Shown piece by piece: positions 46,759 through 54,671 of a DNA stretch of 64,000 bases (its first letter is position 1; every line of letters starts with the position of its first letter). The DNA comes from Nitrincola alkalilacustris. Its GTDB lineage: Bacteria > Pseudomonadota > Gammaproteobacteria > Pseudomonadales > Balneatricaceae. Location: positions 124,001 through 188,000 of the forward strand of contig NZ_WBOM01000001.1 of NCBI RefSeq assembly GCF_008973755.1, given 5' to 3'. The notes below the pieces were generated by a model. It was not told where the DNA came from. It did no database searches and saw only the letters and a program-made list of their open reading frames with translations. The position numbers and the translations under genes are program-made.

Positions 46759-47961
46759 ATGTTCAAAAAGACATTACTGGGTGCTGCCATTATTGCCGTA
46801 TCAGCAATTGGCGTGGCTCAGGCGCAAGTTAAGGTTGGTTTTCTGGGTGGATTTACCGGTCCTATTGAGAGCCTGACCCCCCCCATTCTCGCTGGCGCGC
46901 AACTGGCTATCAGCCAAGTGAATGAGCAGGGTGGTGTATTGGGTGGCCAGACCATCGAGCTGCTCTCTGCCGATACCACCTGTACAGATGCCTCTGCAGC
47001 GATCAACTCTGCAGACCGTCTGATCAATACAGAAAATGTTACGGCCATCGTTGGTGCGCTGTGTTCCGGCGCCACCATCGCTTCAGCCAATAATGTGGCA
47101 GTACCAGCGGGTGTTCTGATGGTTTCACCTGCATCCACCTCACCTGCCATCTCCGAGATAGCGGATAACGATCTGGTTTTCCGTACAACCCCGTCCGACT
47201 CCTATCAGGGTGAAGTACTGGCTAGACTGCTGCTGTCCAAGGGGATTCAGGATGTAGTCGTTACCTATGTCAACAATGACTATGGTCAGGGGCTGGCGAA
47301 TGCCTTTACTACAGCATATACGGCTGGCGGTGGTAATGTTGCAGCCAATGATGCACATGAAGATGGCAAGGCGGACTATCGCTCTGAGTTGGGTGGACTG
47401 GCCTCCCATGGTGTCGATAACCTGGTTGTACTGGCCTATGCCGATACGTCTGGTCAGACGATTCTGCGTCAGGCATACGAAAGCGGCAACTTTACTCAGT
47501 ACATCGGTGCCGACGGTATGGTCGGTGATGGTCTGGTACGTGCCGTGGGTGCAGATGTCCTCGAAGGGATGATTGCAACACGCCCGGGTACACCTGATAT
47601 TCCAGGTGCCGGTATGTATGCTGAAGCAGCTACCGCTGCGGGTATGGACCCTAATGCTGTATTTGCCGGCCAGGCTTATGATGCAGCCTTCCTGATCGCG
47701 CTGGCGATCGAGAAGAATGGCAGTGCGGATCGTGCAGGTCTGAATCAGGCACTGCGTGAAGTGGCCTCTCCTCCAGGTGTCGTGATCATGCCGGGTGAGT
47801 GGGAGAAAGCAGTCGCACTGATCAAAGAGGGTCAGGATATCAACTACGAAGGCGCTTCCGGCAGCCAGGATTTTGATGAGCAGGGTAACGTTCCCGGTAT
47901 CATTGAAGAGATGGTCGTTACAGGTGGCTCCTTCACCACTGTTGGTCTGATCGCAGACTGA
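46759..47961 (+). CDS. branched-chain amino acid-type ABC substrate-binding protein
   Basis: A 400-residue periplasmic-binding protein (type I fold, LivJ/LivK-like) with signal peptide FKKTLLGAAIIAVSAIGVAQA. The mature start VKVGFLGGFTGPIESLTPP and 'IVGALCSGATIASANNVAV' are family features. The chosen ATG has AGAGGG six bases before it; the in-frame extension to 46726 begins with GTG. No permease or ATPase is adjacent; the only livHMFG set here is at 57766-61540, about 10 kb away in the opposite direction, and lacks a binding protein. The two may cooperate. Confidence 0.9.
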   Translation: MFKKTLLGAAIIAVSAIGVAQAQVKVGFLGGFTGPIESLTPPILAGAQLAISQVNEQGGVLGGQTIELLSADTTCTDASAAINSADRLINTENVTAIVGALCSGATIASANNVAVPAGVLMVSPASTSPAISEIADNDLVFRTTPSDSYQGEVLARLLLSKGIQDVVVTYVNNDYGQGLANAFTTAYTAGGGNVAANDAHEDGKADYRSELGGLASHGVDNLVVLAYADTSGQTILRQAYESGNFTQYIGADGMVGDGLVRAVGADVLEGMIATRPGTPDIPGAGMYAEAATAAGMDPNAVFAGQAYDAAFLIALAIEKNGSADRAGLNQALREVASPPGVVIMPGEWEKAVALIKEGQDINYEGASGSQDFDEQGNVPGIIEEMVVTGGSFTTVGLIAD

Positions 47962-47979
47962 TACTCGTCCTTGTCTGCA

Positions 47980-48015
47980 AGCCCTCCCTGACTCAGGTCA
48001 GCGAGGGCTTTTTTA
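47980..48015 (+). terminator. rho-independent terminator of the binding-protein gene
   Basis: AGCCCTC (47980-47986) pairs with GAGGGCT (48003-48009), continued by CTGAC/GTCAG (47988-47992/47997-48001), with a T run from 48009. It runs straight into the tandem repeats at 48013. Confidence 0.85.
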
Positions 48016-48061
48016 TGCACAGGGATGTGCAGTATGCTGGCAATGCAGGAGCAATTGCCAG
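48013..48061 (+). repeat. 49-nt two-hairpin repeat, copy 2
   Basis: First unit of a tandem pair. It contains TGCACA-GGGA-TGTGCA and the 7-bp stem CTGGCAA/TTGCCAG. It differs at one base from copy 1 (33749-33797, minus strand). Confidence 0.92.
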
Positions 48062-48110
48062 TTATGCACAGGGATGTGCAGTATGCTGGCAATGCAGGAG
48101 CAATTGCCGG
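48062..48110 (+). repeat. 49-nt two-hairpin repeat, copy 3
   Basis: Second unit of the tandem pair, period 49, identical to copy 2 except one A to G change in the last stem, which keeps a T-G wobble pair. It ends 10 bases before the stop of the converging DMT gene. Confidence 0.92.
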
Positions 48111-48119
48111 TAATACGGA

Positions 48120-49034
48120 TCAGGCTTCCTTGACTGCAGGTGTGGCAACTGCAGCTGGTTTGCTTGAACCGGACTTGATGAACATCACCGCATTACCCAC
48201 CAGAATCATCACCAGTCCGAGCACGGCTGGAAGTGTCCAGATATAGCCCTCAAACAGTGTTGAGATGCCCAGCGCGACCAGCGGAAACAGCAGCGTGGCA
48301 TAGGCAGCCTGACCGGCTCCGATGCGTCCGATAAGGGCAAAGTAGGCACCGAAACCAATAACCGAGCCGAACACTGCCAGATAAAACAGCGCACTCAGAT
48401 AGGTGAAAGAGGTATCCAGGGTGAAAGGAGTGCCGCTCAACAGCACGACTGCCAGCATCGTCAACGCACCGTAGGACATCGCATAGGCGTTGGTGGACAG
48501 CAGATCCAACCCTTTTCGCTGGTGGCGCAGGCTGATCATATTCCCCAGTGAGAAACCATAGGTGCCGAGCAGAGCGCAACCCAGCCCGAAGAGCACATCC
48601 AGGTTGAAAGACTCTCCACTGAGGTCCGGCCAGAACAGCAACAGCATGCCGATCAGGCCCAGTGCATTGGCCAGATAGATGCGTGAGGTGATTGGCAGGC
48701 GAAAGAAGATCACACCGTTGATCGCATTGAACATCACGGCCATGGAGAAAACGACCGAGTTGAGTCCCGACGTGATGTACTGGGTGGCCGTATAAAAGAG
48801 CAGAAAGTTGAAGCAGAAAACGCACATGCCTTGAAGTACGCAAAAGAGGTGATCGCGGGCACCGATTCGACGCAACTTACCCAGCAATACAAGGCAGACC
48901 AAGAGTGTCAACGCTGCCAGTGCGAAACGATAGAATACCGAAACTGTCACGGCAACTTCACCGAGTTGAAAGGCGATGGCAATCCAGGTGGTGCCCCAGA
49001 TCAGAACCGTAGTGATATAGAGTAAGGCGTTCAT
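48120..49034 (-). CDS. DMT-superfamily (EamA) transporter
   Basis: A 304-residue membrane protein with ten predicted helices and two EamA repeats: 'TTVLIWGTTWIAIAFQLGEV' at the start and 'FGAYFALIGRIGAGQAAYATLLFPLVA'-type second half around residue 240. EamA proteins export amino acids or other small metabolites; which one is unknown. It diverges from the AraC gene at 49260 across about 225 bases, which must hold both promoters, so that AraC protein is the best candidate for its regulator. It converges on the tandem 49-nt repeats. Confidence 0.87.
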   Translation of the reverse strand: MNALLYITTVLIWGTTWIAIAFQLGEVAVTVSVFYRFALAALTLLVCLVLLGKLRRIGARDHLFCVLQGMCVFCFNFLLFYTATQYITSGLNSVVFSMAVMFNAINGVIFFRLPITSRIYLANALGLIGMLLLFWPDLSGESFNLDVLFGLGCALLGTYGFSLGNMISLRHQRKGLDLLSTNAYAMSYGALTMLAVVLLSGTPFTLDTSFTYLSALFYLAVFGSVIGFGAYFALIGRIGAGQAAYATLLFPLVALGISTLFEGYIWTLPAVLGLVMILVGNAVMFIKSGSSKPAAVATPAVKEA

Positions 49035-49259
49035 GATGATCCTTGAAGGTGGTATTTGCTGCCAGGCATGCAGTAGTCATCTGTTGTTGAGTTGTCACTA
49101 TAGCCAGGTCTGATATGTGGGGTCTTGCAGATCCCAGTGCTCCGTTTACACATTCTTGCGCTTTTTTATCCGGTTCAGGTCATATCTGCTTGGCAGCATC
49201 AGGGGGTATGTTTAGTATCGATGTAACGTAATCGGATGAAGGAGAGAGCAGGAGTCGTC

Positions 49260-50135
49260 ATGCATTCGCAATATCAGGTATTTGAGCAGATGACCCGGCA
49301 CAAGCCGGTGCTGAAAGCGGGATCCAGCCTTGAAAATGGTATGGGTCTGGCGCGCTGGTATAACGATGATGATCATATTGCTCTGGATAAGTCAGCCCAT
49401 CACACGTTGAGCCTGTATGTGGCAGATGGCTTTGAATGCTATCGCAAGACGCCTCATGGCTGGCGAAATGGCGGAGCTCCCGGGCGTTTCTGTCTGATGC
49501 CGAAGGATCTGGAATCAGCCTGGGATATCCGTGGCCCTCTGGAGTTTGTGCACCTGTACTTCACCGATGAGCATCTCAGGACCCTGACCGAACAGGTGTG
49601 GGACCGGTCGCCAATGAGCTTGCTGCTGGATGAAAGGCATTTTGCAGAGGATGCCAGTATTTCAGCGCTCTATCATCAGTTTCTGTTGAACCTGAACTGG
49701 CAGGAGCGCAGTGATCAGTTGGCCCTCAGCAGTGCCACTACCCTGCTGCTGATCCATCTGCTCAAGACCTATGCCCAGTGCAACTGGCAACTGCCTCAGA
49801 CCCGTGGCGGACTGGCACCCTATCAGCTCAGGCGAGTGCAGGAGTATATTGAGCAGCATCTGGATCAGCCGTTGCTACTGCGAGATCTGGCGGCTCAGGT
49901 ATGCCTGAGTGAGTATCACTTCTCACGCATGTTTCGTCAGAGTCAGGGGCTGGCACCGCATCAGTATGTGCTGCAGCGGCGTCTCCAGCGAGCGGAAACA
50001 CTGCTCAAGGAGAGCACACTGTCACTGGCGGATATTGCCCTGAGCTGCGGTTTCAGCTCTTCCAGCCATCTATCCAACCGCTTTCGGCAGATGAAGGGTG
50101 TGCAGCCTTCACGTCTGAGGAAATCCGAATTCTGA
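49260..50135 (+). CDS. AraC-family transcriptional regulator
   Basis: A 291-residue regulator. The N-terminal half (about 1-170) is a sensor with LSLYVADGFECYRKTPHGWR and 'GPLEFVHLYFTDEHLR'; the C-terminal half has the two helix-turn-helix motifs LLLRDLAAQVCLSEYHFSRM with QGLAPHQYVLQRRLQRAE, and LADIALSCGFSSSSHLSNRF. I start at 49260, with AGGAG six bases before; an in-frame start lies at 49236. It has DMT genes on both sides, one divergent and one 19 bases downstream, so it may regulate either. Confidence 0.9.
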   Translation: MHSQYQVFEQMTRHKPVLKAGSSLENGMGLARWYNDDDHIALDKSAHHTLSLYVADGFECYRKTPHGWRNGGAPGRFCLMPKDLESAWDIRGPLEFVHLYFTDEHLRTLTEQVWDRSPMSLLLDERHFAEDASISALYHQFLLNLNWQERSDQLALSSATTLLLIHLLKTYAQCNWQLPQTRGGLAPYQLRRVQEYIEQHLDQPLLLRDLAAQVCLSEYHFSRMFRQSQGLAPHQYVLQRRLQRAETLLKESTLSLADIALSCGFSSSSHLSNRFRQMKGVQPSRLRKSEF

Positions 50136-50154
50136 CATTTTGCCATGAGGATCT

Positions 50155-51036
50155 ATGGCGTCTGACCTGACAACTACCCGGCATCCAGTCGTAACCGCCA
50201 TCATCTGGATGAGCGGTGCTCTGATCTCCTTCTCTGTGATGGCGATAGCTGCGCGTGAACTGTCCGCGGAACTGTCCACCTTTCAGATTCTGGCCTTTCG
50301 CAGCATGATCGGTTTGCTGATCGTGTCTGCCCTGCTCAGTCGAAGTGGTTGGCAGCAGTTGAAGACAGATCATCTGGGGCTGCATGCGATGCGTAATGCG
50401 GTGCATTTCACCGGACAGTTCTGCTGGTTTTATGCCATCGCCTTCATTCCGCTGGCGGCGGTGTTCGCCATGGAGTTCACCGTCCCTATCTGGACTGCGC
50501 TGTTTGCGGCAATTCTACTGGGAGAGCGAATCACCCTGCCCAGAGTGCTGGCGATTCTGATCGGTCTCAGCGGTGTGCTGGTGATGCTGCGGCCGGGATT
50601 GGCCGTGATCCACCCGGCGGCACTGGTGGCATTGGCAAGTGCAGTGGCCTACGGCATGACGCATACCCTGACCAAGAAGCTGTCCGGTCGGGACACGGCT
50701 TTGACCCTTCTGTTTTACATGATGCTGATGCAGCTACCGCTCGGATTGATCCCTTCTCTCTTCAGTTGGACAACGCCTTCTCAGGCGCTCTGGCCCTGGC
50801 TGGTGATCGTCGGTGTCACGGGGCTGACAGCGCACTACTGTATTGTACGAGCGATGGCGGTCGCCGATGCCACGATTGTGGTACCGATGGACTTCATGAG
50901 ACTGCCGTTGATCGCGCTGGTGGGATTCTTGCTGTATGGAGAGAGGCTGGATCTTTTCCTGCTGCTGGGAGCCGGCCTGATCATTGCCGGCAATCTGGTG
51001 AATGTATTCAGTGAAAAACGCAGAAGCCGAAGCTGA
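50155..51036 (+). CDS. DMT-superfamily (EamA) transporter
   Basis: The third EamA-type exporter in 5 kb, 293 residues, ten hydrophobic helices. 'IIWMSGALISFSVMAIAARE' begins helix 1 and 'GAGLIIAGNLVNVF' ends helix 10, followed by a basic tail EKRRSRS. It starts 19 bases after the AraC gene, so the two are likely cotranscribed. Substrate unknown. Confidence 0.87.
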   Translation: MASDLTTTRHPVVTAIIWMSGALISFSVMAIAARELSAELSTFQILAFRSMIGLLIVSALLSRSGWQQLKTDHLGLHAMRNAVHFTGQFCWFYAIAFIPLAAVFAMEFTVPIWTALFAAILLGERITLPRVLAILIGLSGVLVMLRPGLAVIHPAALVALASAVAYGMTHTLTKKLSGRDTALTLLFYMMLMQLPLGLIPSLFSWTTPSQALWPWLVIVGVTGLTAHYCIVRAMAVADATIVVPMDFMRLPLIALVGFLLYGERLDLFLLLGAGLIIAGNLVNVFSEKRRSRS

Positions 51037-51050
51037 CAAGGCCGATATTG

Positions 51051-51911
51051 TCAGCTTTCCGGCTCAGCGGCTTCTTTCAGGCGTCGCTGGCGGTCCTGCT
51101 CCTGCTCCATGATCGCCTTGATCTCTGCCAGAACGCCATCGACGTCTGATTCCTGATCATCGTCCTGGTACAGCCCGGTCAGTTCATGATCAGGGTGTAG
51201 ATCACCCGCCTCATAGAGTGACCAGATCTCACGCGCATAGCGGGTATTTTTCAGCTCCGGTGCAAACTGGGCATAGTAGGCTGTCATGTTGTCCACATCA
51301 CGCGTGAGCATCTGCTGGGCATTGTTGTTGGCGGCAGCCTCAACGGCCTGTGGCAGGTCGATGATGACCGGGCCATACTCATCCAGCAGAACATTGAACT
51401 CGGAAAGGTCACCATGCACCAGTCCGGCACAGAGCATTAGCATCACATTGTGCATGATGAAAGCGTGGTCTTCGCGCGCCTGTTCCGGTGTCAGAATCAC
51501 ATCGTTCAGGCGTGGTGCCTCGCTGCCATCATCTCCTGTGATCAACTCCATCAGGAGTACACCCTCAACACAGCCATAAGGTTGAGGAACGCGAACACCT
51601 GCACTGGATAAGCGGTAAAGGGCTTCAACTTCGGCGTTCTGCCAGCTGCTTTCCTGCTGGCTCCGGCCAAATTTTGAGCCTTTCTCCATCGCACGCGCAC
51701 GGCGGCTGTTGCGCACCTTACGCCCTTCACGATATTGAGCGGCTTTCTTGAAGCTGCGTTGATTGGCTTCCTTGTAGACTTTGGCGCAGCGGATCTGATC
51801 GCCGCAGCGCACGACATAAACGGCAGCTTCCTTCCCGCTCATCAGAGAGCGAAGGACTTCATCCACCAGGCCGTCTTCTACCAGTGGCTGTATTCTTTTC
51901 GGGATTTTCAT
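51051..51911 (-). CDS. RIO-family serine protein kinase
   Basis: A 286-residue protein kinase-like enzyme of the RIO1 group. Visible are the ATP-binding loop LMSGKEAAVYVVRCGDQ, the catalytic loop VHGDLSEFNVLLDE (catalytic Asp and metal Asn), and the metal-binding VIIDLPQAVE. There is no activation segment, as expected for RIO. Eukaryal and archaeal RIO1 act in small-subunit maturation; the bacterial branch has no settled role. The ATG at 51911 gives the standard N-terminus; 51929 adds six residues. It faces arfB divergently. Confidence 0.88.
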   Translation of the reverse strand: MKIPKRIQPLVEDGLVDEVLRSLMSGKEAAVYVVRCGDQIRCAKVYKEANQRSFKKAAQYREGRKVRNSRRARAMEKGSKFGRSQQESSWQNAEVEALYRLSSAGVRVPQPYGCVEGVLLMELITGDDGSEAPRLNDVILTPEQAREDHAFIMHNVMLMLCAGLVHGDLSEFNVLLDEYGPVIIDLPQAVEAAANNNAQQMLTRDVDNMTAYYAQFAPELKNTRYAREIWSLYEAGDLHPDHELTGLYQDDDQESDVDGVLAEIKAIMEQEQDRQRRLKEAAEPES

Positions 51912-51996
51912 GCAAACCTTATACAGCATTTGGCGGTTGCGGGGAATATGGGGGCTGTGTTCTGATAAACTTTACTTATTTTAAGCGACTCTTTTA

Positions 51997-52410
51997 ATGC
52001 TTGTTATTTCAGACACACTTCAACTTGCGGACTGGGAGATAGAGATTACCCAGATCCGTGCTCAGGGTGCCGGTGGCCAGAACGTGAACAAGGTCGCGTC
52101 GGCGGTGCACCTGCGCTTTGATATTCCACACTCATCGCTGCCTGCAGTCTATAAGGAGAGATTACTGCGCCTGTCGGATCAGCGTATCAGCAGTGATGGT
52201 GTACTGATCATCAAAGCGCAGCAGTATCGAACACTGGAGAAAAATAAGGAGGATGCTTTGCAGCGGTTGAAAGAGCTGATTCTTGAAGCAATCCGGCCGG
52301 TCAAGAGCCGCAGGCCGACCAAACCCACGCGAGGGTCGCAGCGCCGCCGCATGGATAAGAAGACACTGCATGGACGGACCAAAGCCCTGCGTGGCAAGGT
52401 GGACCCTTGA
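51997..52410 (+). CDS. arfB: alternative ribosome-rescue factor ArfB (YaeJ)
   Basis: A 137-residue peptidyl-tRNA hydrolase that frees ribosomes stalled without a stop codon. The release-factor motif is RAQGAGGQNVNKVASAVHLR (catalytic GGQ), and the tail is rich in Arg and Lys (RRPTKPTRGSQRRR), which in ArfB sits in the empty mRNA channel. It is next to rof, as in E. coli. Confidence 0.94.
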   Translation: MLVISDTLQLADWEIEITQIRAQGAGGQNVNKVASAVHLRFDIPHSSLPAVYKERLLRLSDQRISSDGVLIIKAQQYRTLEKNKEDALQRLKELILEAIRPVKSRRPTKPTRGSQRRRMDKKTLHGRTKALRGKVDP

Positions 52411-52417
52411 TAGCCGA

Positions 52418-52675
52418 TCAGCGCAGTCTGATCTCGCCGAAACGTGCTCCCGGTGTCAGTGCAGTGATGCTGGCCAGCCGATGGACCGGTAGCGTCAACG
52501 TCTCACCTGCCACGAGCAGCGCCAGATACTCCTCGCCCCCGGTCGCGCCGGTGGTTATCGCCTTGCCTTCGATAACACTATGATCCGTCATGATCAAACG
52601 TACCCGATAGCGGAACAGACAGGCGATCTCCAGATAATCATGAAGGTTGCAGTCCAGCAGGGGAGGCTTACTCAT
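52418..52675 (-). CDS. rof: Rof-like Rho-binding antitermination protein
   Basis: An 85-residue Sm-like-fold protein resembling E. coli Rof (YaeO), which binds Rho and lowers termination. Shared features are CNLHDYLEIACLFRYRVRL near the start and the TL-x-V-HRLASI C-terminal strand. It converges on arfB with seven bases between, a neighbourhood shared with E. coli. A GGAGC lies six bases before the ATG. Confidence 0.82.
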   Translation of the reverse strand: MSKPPLLDCNLHDYLEIACLFRYRVRLIMTDHSVIEGKAITTGATGGEEYLALLVAGETLTLPVHRLASITALTPGARFGEIRLR

Positions 52676-52698
52676 ACTCTGCTCCGGTGGCTGACGTC

Positions 52699-53511
52699 TC
52701 AGCCGTCAGCGTGTATTACTTTTTGTTTTTCAACTTGCTCTTCAGGTCTGAGCGTCAGCACCTCGACACCTTCCTGTGTCACCGCAACAGTGTGTTCCCA
52801 TTGTGCCGACAGTTGCTGGTCATGAGTCAGTGCAATCTGCCAGCCATCTTTCATCTTCCGATGGCGTAGTCGCGCAGTGCCCTGATTGATCATCGGCTCA
52901 ATCGTGAACACCATTCCGGGTTTCAGCTTCAGACCTGTGCCTGGGCGGCCGTAATGCAACACCTCTGGCTCTTCATGCATCTCGCGGCCAATACCATGCC
53001 CGCAATACTCGCGCACAACGCTGTAGCCAGCAGCTTCGGCATGGCGCTGTATTGCATGCCCGACATCCCCCAAGGTGGCACCGGGGCGTACCTGTCGAAT
53101 ACCGGCCCACATCGCATCATAGGTGGTTTGTACCAGTCTTCTGGCATCCTCGGAAACGCTGCCGATCATATACATCTTGCTGGAGTCGGCGATAAAGCCG
53201 TTTTTTTCCAGCGTTATATCCAGATTCAGTATATCGCCCTTGCAGAGTTTGCGCTCGGCACTGGGCATGCCATGGCACACCTCGTCATTGATTGATGCAT
53301 TCAGGGCATAGGGATAGTCATACTGTCCGACACTGGCCGGGCGCGCCTTGAGCTCACGACGGATGAAGCGGTCAACAGCATGGTTAATCTCCAGGGTGCT
53401 GACCCCTTCACGCACATAGCTGTCTAGCATGGTGAAAACGGATGCCAGCAGCTGTCCGGCATGGCGCATGATGTCCAACTCAGCGGACGATTTAAGCAGG
53501 TTCGAGTTCAT
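52699..53511 (-). CDS. map: type I methionine aminopeptidase
   Basis: A 270-residue enzyme that removes N-terminal Met. The five metal ligands are seen: Asp in ILNLDITLEKNGFIADSS (two Asp), His in EYCGHGIGREMHEEP, Glu in VFTIEPM and Glu in AQWEHTVAV. It overlaps the preceding ParD-like gene by 20 bases, so it is translationally coupled with it. The main housekeeping map is usually next to rpsB and tsf, so this is likely a second copy. Confidence 0.93.
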   Translation of the reverse strand: MNSNLLKSSAELDIMRHAGQLLASVFTMLDSYVREGVSTLEINHAVDRFIRRELKARPASVGQYDYPYALNASINDEVCHGMPSAERKLCKGDILNLDITLEKNGFIADSSKMYMIGSVSEDARRLVQTTYDAMWAGIRQVRPGATLGDVGHAIQRHAEAAGYSVVREYCGHGIGREMHEEPEVLHYGRPGTGLKLKPGMVFTIEPMINQGTARLRHRKMKDGWQIALTHDQQLSAQWEHTVAVTQEGVEVLTLRPEEQVEKQKVIHADG

Positions 53512-53710
53512 GCAGTATCTTTCTGATGGTGGATGAGTGAGCTCCGAGCAGCATGCGCGTCAGCTCCTGATAGGTTTTATCCGGATAAAGTTCAGCCAGC
53601 ATACCCATGCGCAGCCAGTGCTCGGCCTGGGCGTTGATGGAGCGCGACATTGCCTTGCTGGCGAGGCGCAGCTCTTCGTGCAGCTCCTCATCGATCTTGA
53701 CGATACCCAT
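53492..53710 (-). CDS. ParD-like ribbon-helix-helix protein
   Basis: A 72-residue protein of the ParD-like family (PF11903): 'GIVKIDEELHEELRLASKAM' begins with a beta strand and helix typical of ribbon-helix-helix DNA-binding, followed by SRSINAQAEHWLRMGM. In toxin-antitoxin systems such proteins are antitoxins that repress their own promoter. Here no ParE toxin follows; the gene overlaps a methionine aminopeptidase instead. GGAG lies eight bases before the ATG. A near-perfect operator and promoter are directly upstream. Confidence 0.85.
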   Translation of the reverse strand: MGIVKIDEELHEELRLASKAMSRSINAQAEHWLRMGMLAELYPDKTYQELTRMLLGAHSSTIRKILHELEPA

Positions 53711-53723
53711 TAAAGTGCTCCAA

Positions 53724-53740
53724 ATATATGAAACGTATAT
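53724..53740. promoter_or_regulatory. candidate operator for the ParD-like repressor
   Basis: An inverted repeat ATATATG-AAA-CGTATAT with one mismatch lies just 5' of the ParD-like start, between the -10 box and the ribosome-binding site. Ribbon-helix-helix antitoxins often bind such sites to repress their own gene. Confidence 0.5.
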
Positions 53741-53742
53741 GT

Positions 53743-53772
53743 ATTATATATTCACTTTAGAGGTGAGATCAA
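53743..53772 (-). promoter_or_regulatory. promoter for the ParD-like/map pair
   Basis: On the minus strand, TTGATC (53767-53772) and a perfect TATAAT (53743-53748) are 18 bases apart. It overlaps the region of the operator at 53724-53740. Confidence 0.55.
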
Positions 53773-53791
53773 TGAGGCTCTGTGGTCCTGT

Positions 53792-54502
53792 TTAACCCAT
53801 CAGGTTTTCAAAAATGGCGTTATCCCATTGCATGTTTTTTTTCAATTCTTCAGCCATAGGGTCGGGGAAGACTACTTCCTTGCCCTGCTTTATGCCAAGG
53901 CAAATGGCCTTCGAGATGGATTCAGGGGTGACCTTACTCACGTCCAGTTTTCTTGTCATTTCTGTGTCTACATAACCGGGATAAACTCCCATCACAGTTA
54001 CGCCAGTATTGGAGCAGTCAAGACGCAGACCCTTGGTGAGAAAGTGCACCGCGGCTTTTGAGGCGCAATAAGTGCCAAGCTTGTTGACCAGTACGAAGCT
54101 ACCGATAGACAGCACGTTAATCAGCATGGCTTCCTGTTTTTGCTTTAAATATGGTAAAAAGTGATAGGCCATGTAATGGCTGCCGTGAAAATTCACTTTC
54201 ATTTCCAGCTCGGCCGCACGGGTGCTGCGCTCCTGAGTAAAGGATGTCGCCATCTCCACCCCTGCGTTGTTGATCACGATATCAACGTCAGCGCAACGCT
54301 CGGCTGTCATCATGATCTGCTCTTCGTTGGTGACATCCAAAGGCAGGTAGCAAATCCGATCTGTATCCTGCAGTTTGTCTTCCGATCTGAGGTAAGTGGC
54401 ATATATTTTTCTGGCGCCCAGACGCTCCAACTCAGTTACCAAGGCACCACCGATGCCTCCTGTTCCGCCCGTGATAAATATTGTTTTATCCTGAATATCC
54501 AT
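53792..54502 (-). CDS. short-chain dehydrogenase/reductase
   Basis: A 236-residue classical SDR: cofactor loop GGTGGIGGALVTELERLGAR, NNAG, catalytic Ser in VLSIGSF and Y-x-x-x-K in YCASKAAV. The DDVT-type segment 'PLDVTNEEQIM' suggests NADP(H). Substrate unknown. It is transcribed from a TTGACA-containing promoter at 54560-54589 and is separate from neighbours in function. Confidence 0.9.
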   Translation of the reverse strand: MDIQDKTIFITGGTGGIGGALVTELERLGARKIYATYLRSEDKLQDTDRICYLPLDVTNEEQIMMTAERCADVDIVINNAGVEMATSFTQERSTRAAELEMKVNFHGSHYMAYHFLPYLKQKQEAMLINVLSIGSFVLVNKLGTYCASKAAVHFLTKGLRLDCSNTGVTVMGVYPGYVDTEMTRKLDVSKVTPESISKAICLGIKQGKEVVFPDPMAEELKKNMQWDNAIFENLMG

Positions 54503-54559
54503 ATTCCATTCCTTTTCGCATAGGGAGATAAACAGCCTGTCTATCTGCTCCGGCGCGGC

Positions 54560-54589
54560 ATACTAGAGAGCTGAAGTGTAGGGTGTCAA
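54560..54589 (-). promoter_or_regulatory. sigma-70 promoter for the SDR gene
   Basis: On the minus strand, a perfect TTGACA (54584-54589) and TAGTAT (54560-54565) are 18 bases apart, about 58 bases before the SDR start at 54502. Confidence 0.55.
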
Positions 54590-54671
54590 CCTCCCGTCTT
54601 TACCAATATGGAATGAATCTAGCTGGCGCTGATATATATTCTGTGACTGATGAGATCAATGAACCCTTATA

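Noticed and set aside
53492-53710. Complete ParDE toxin-antitoxin module
   Set aside because: The gene after the ParD-like protein is a clear methionine aminopeptidase with all five metal ligands, and no ParE-like frame is present on either side.
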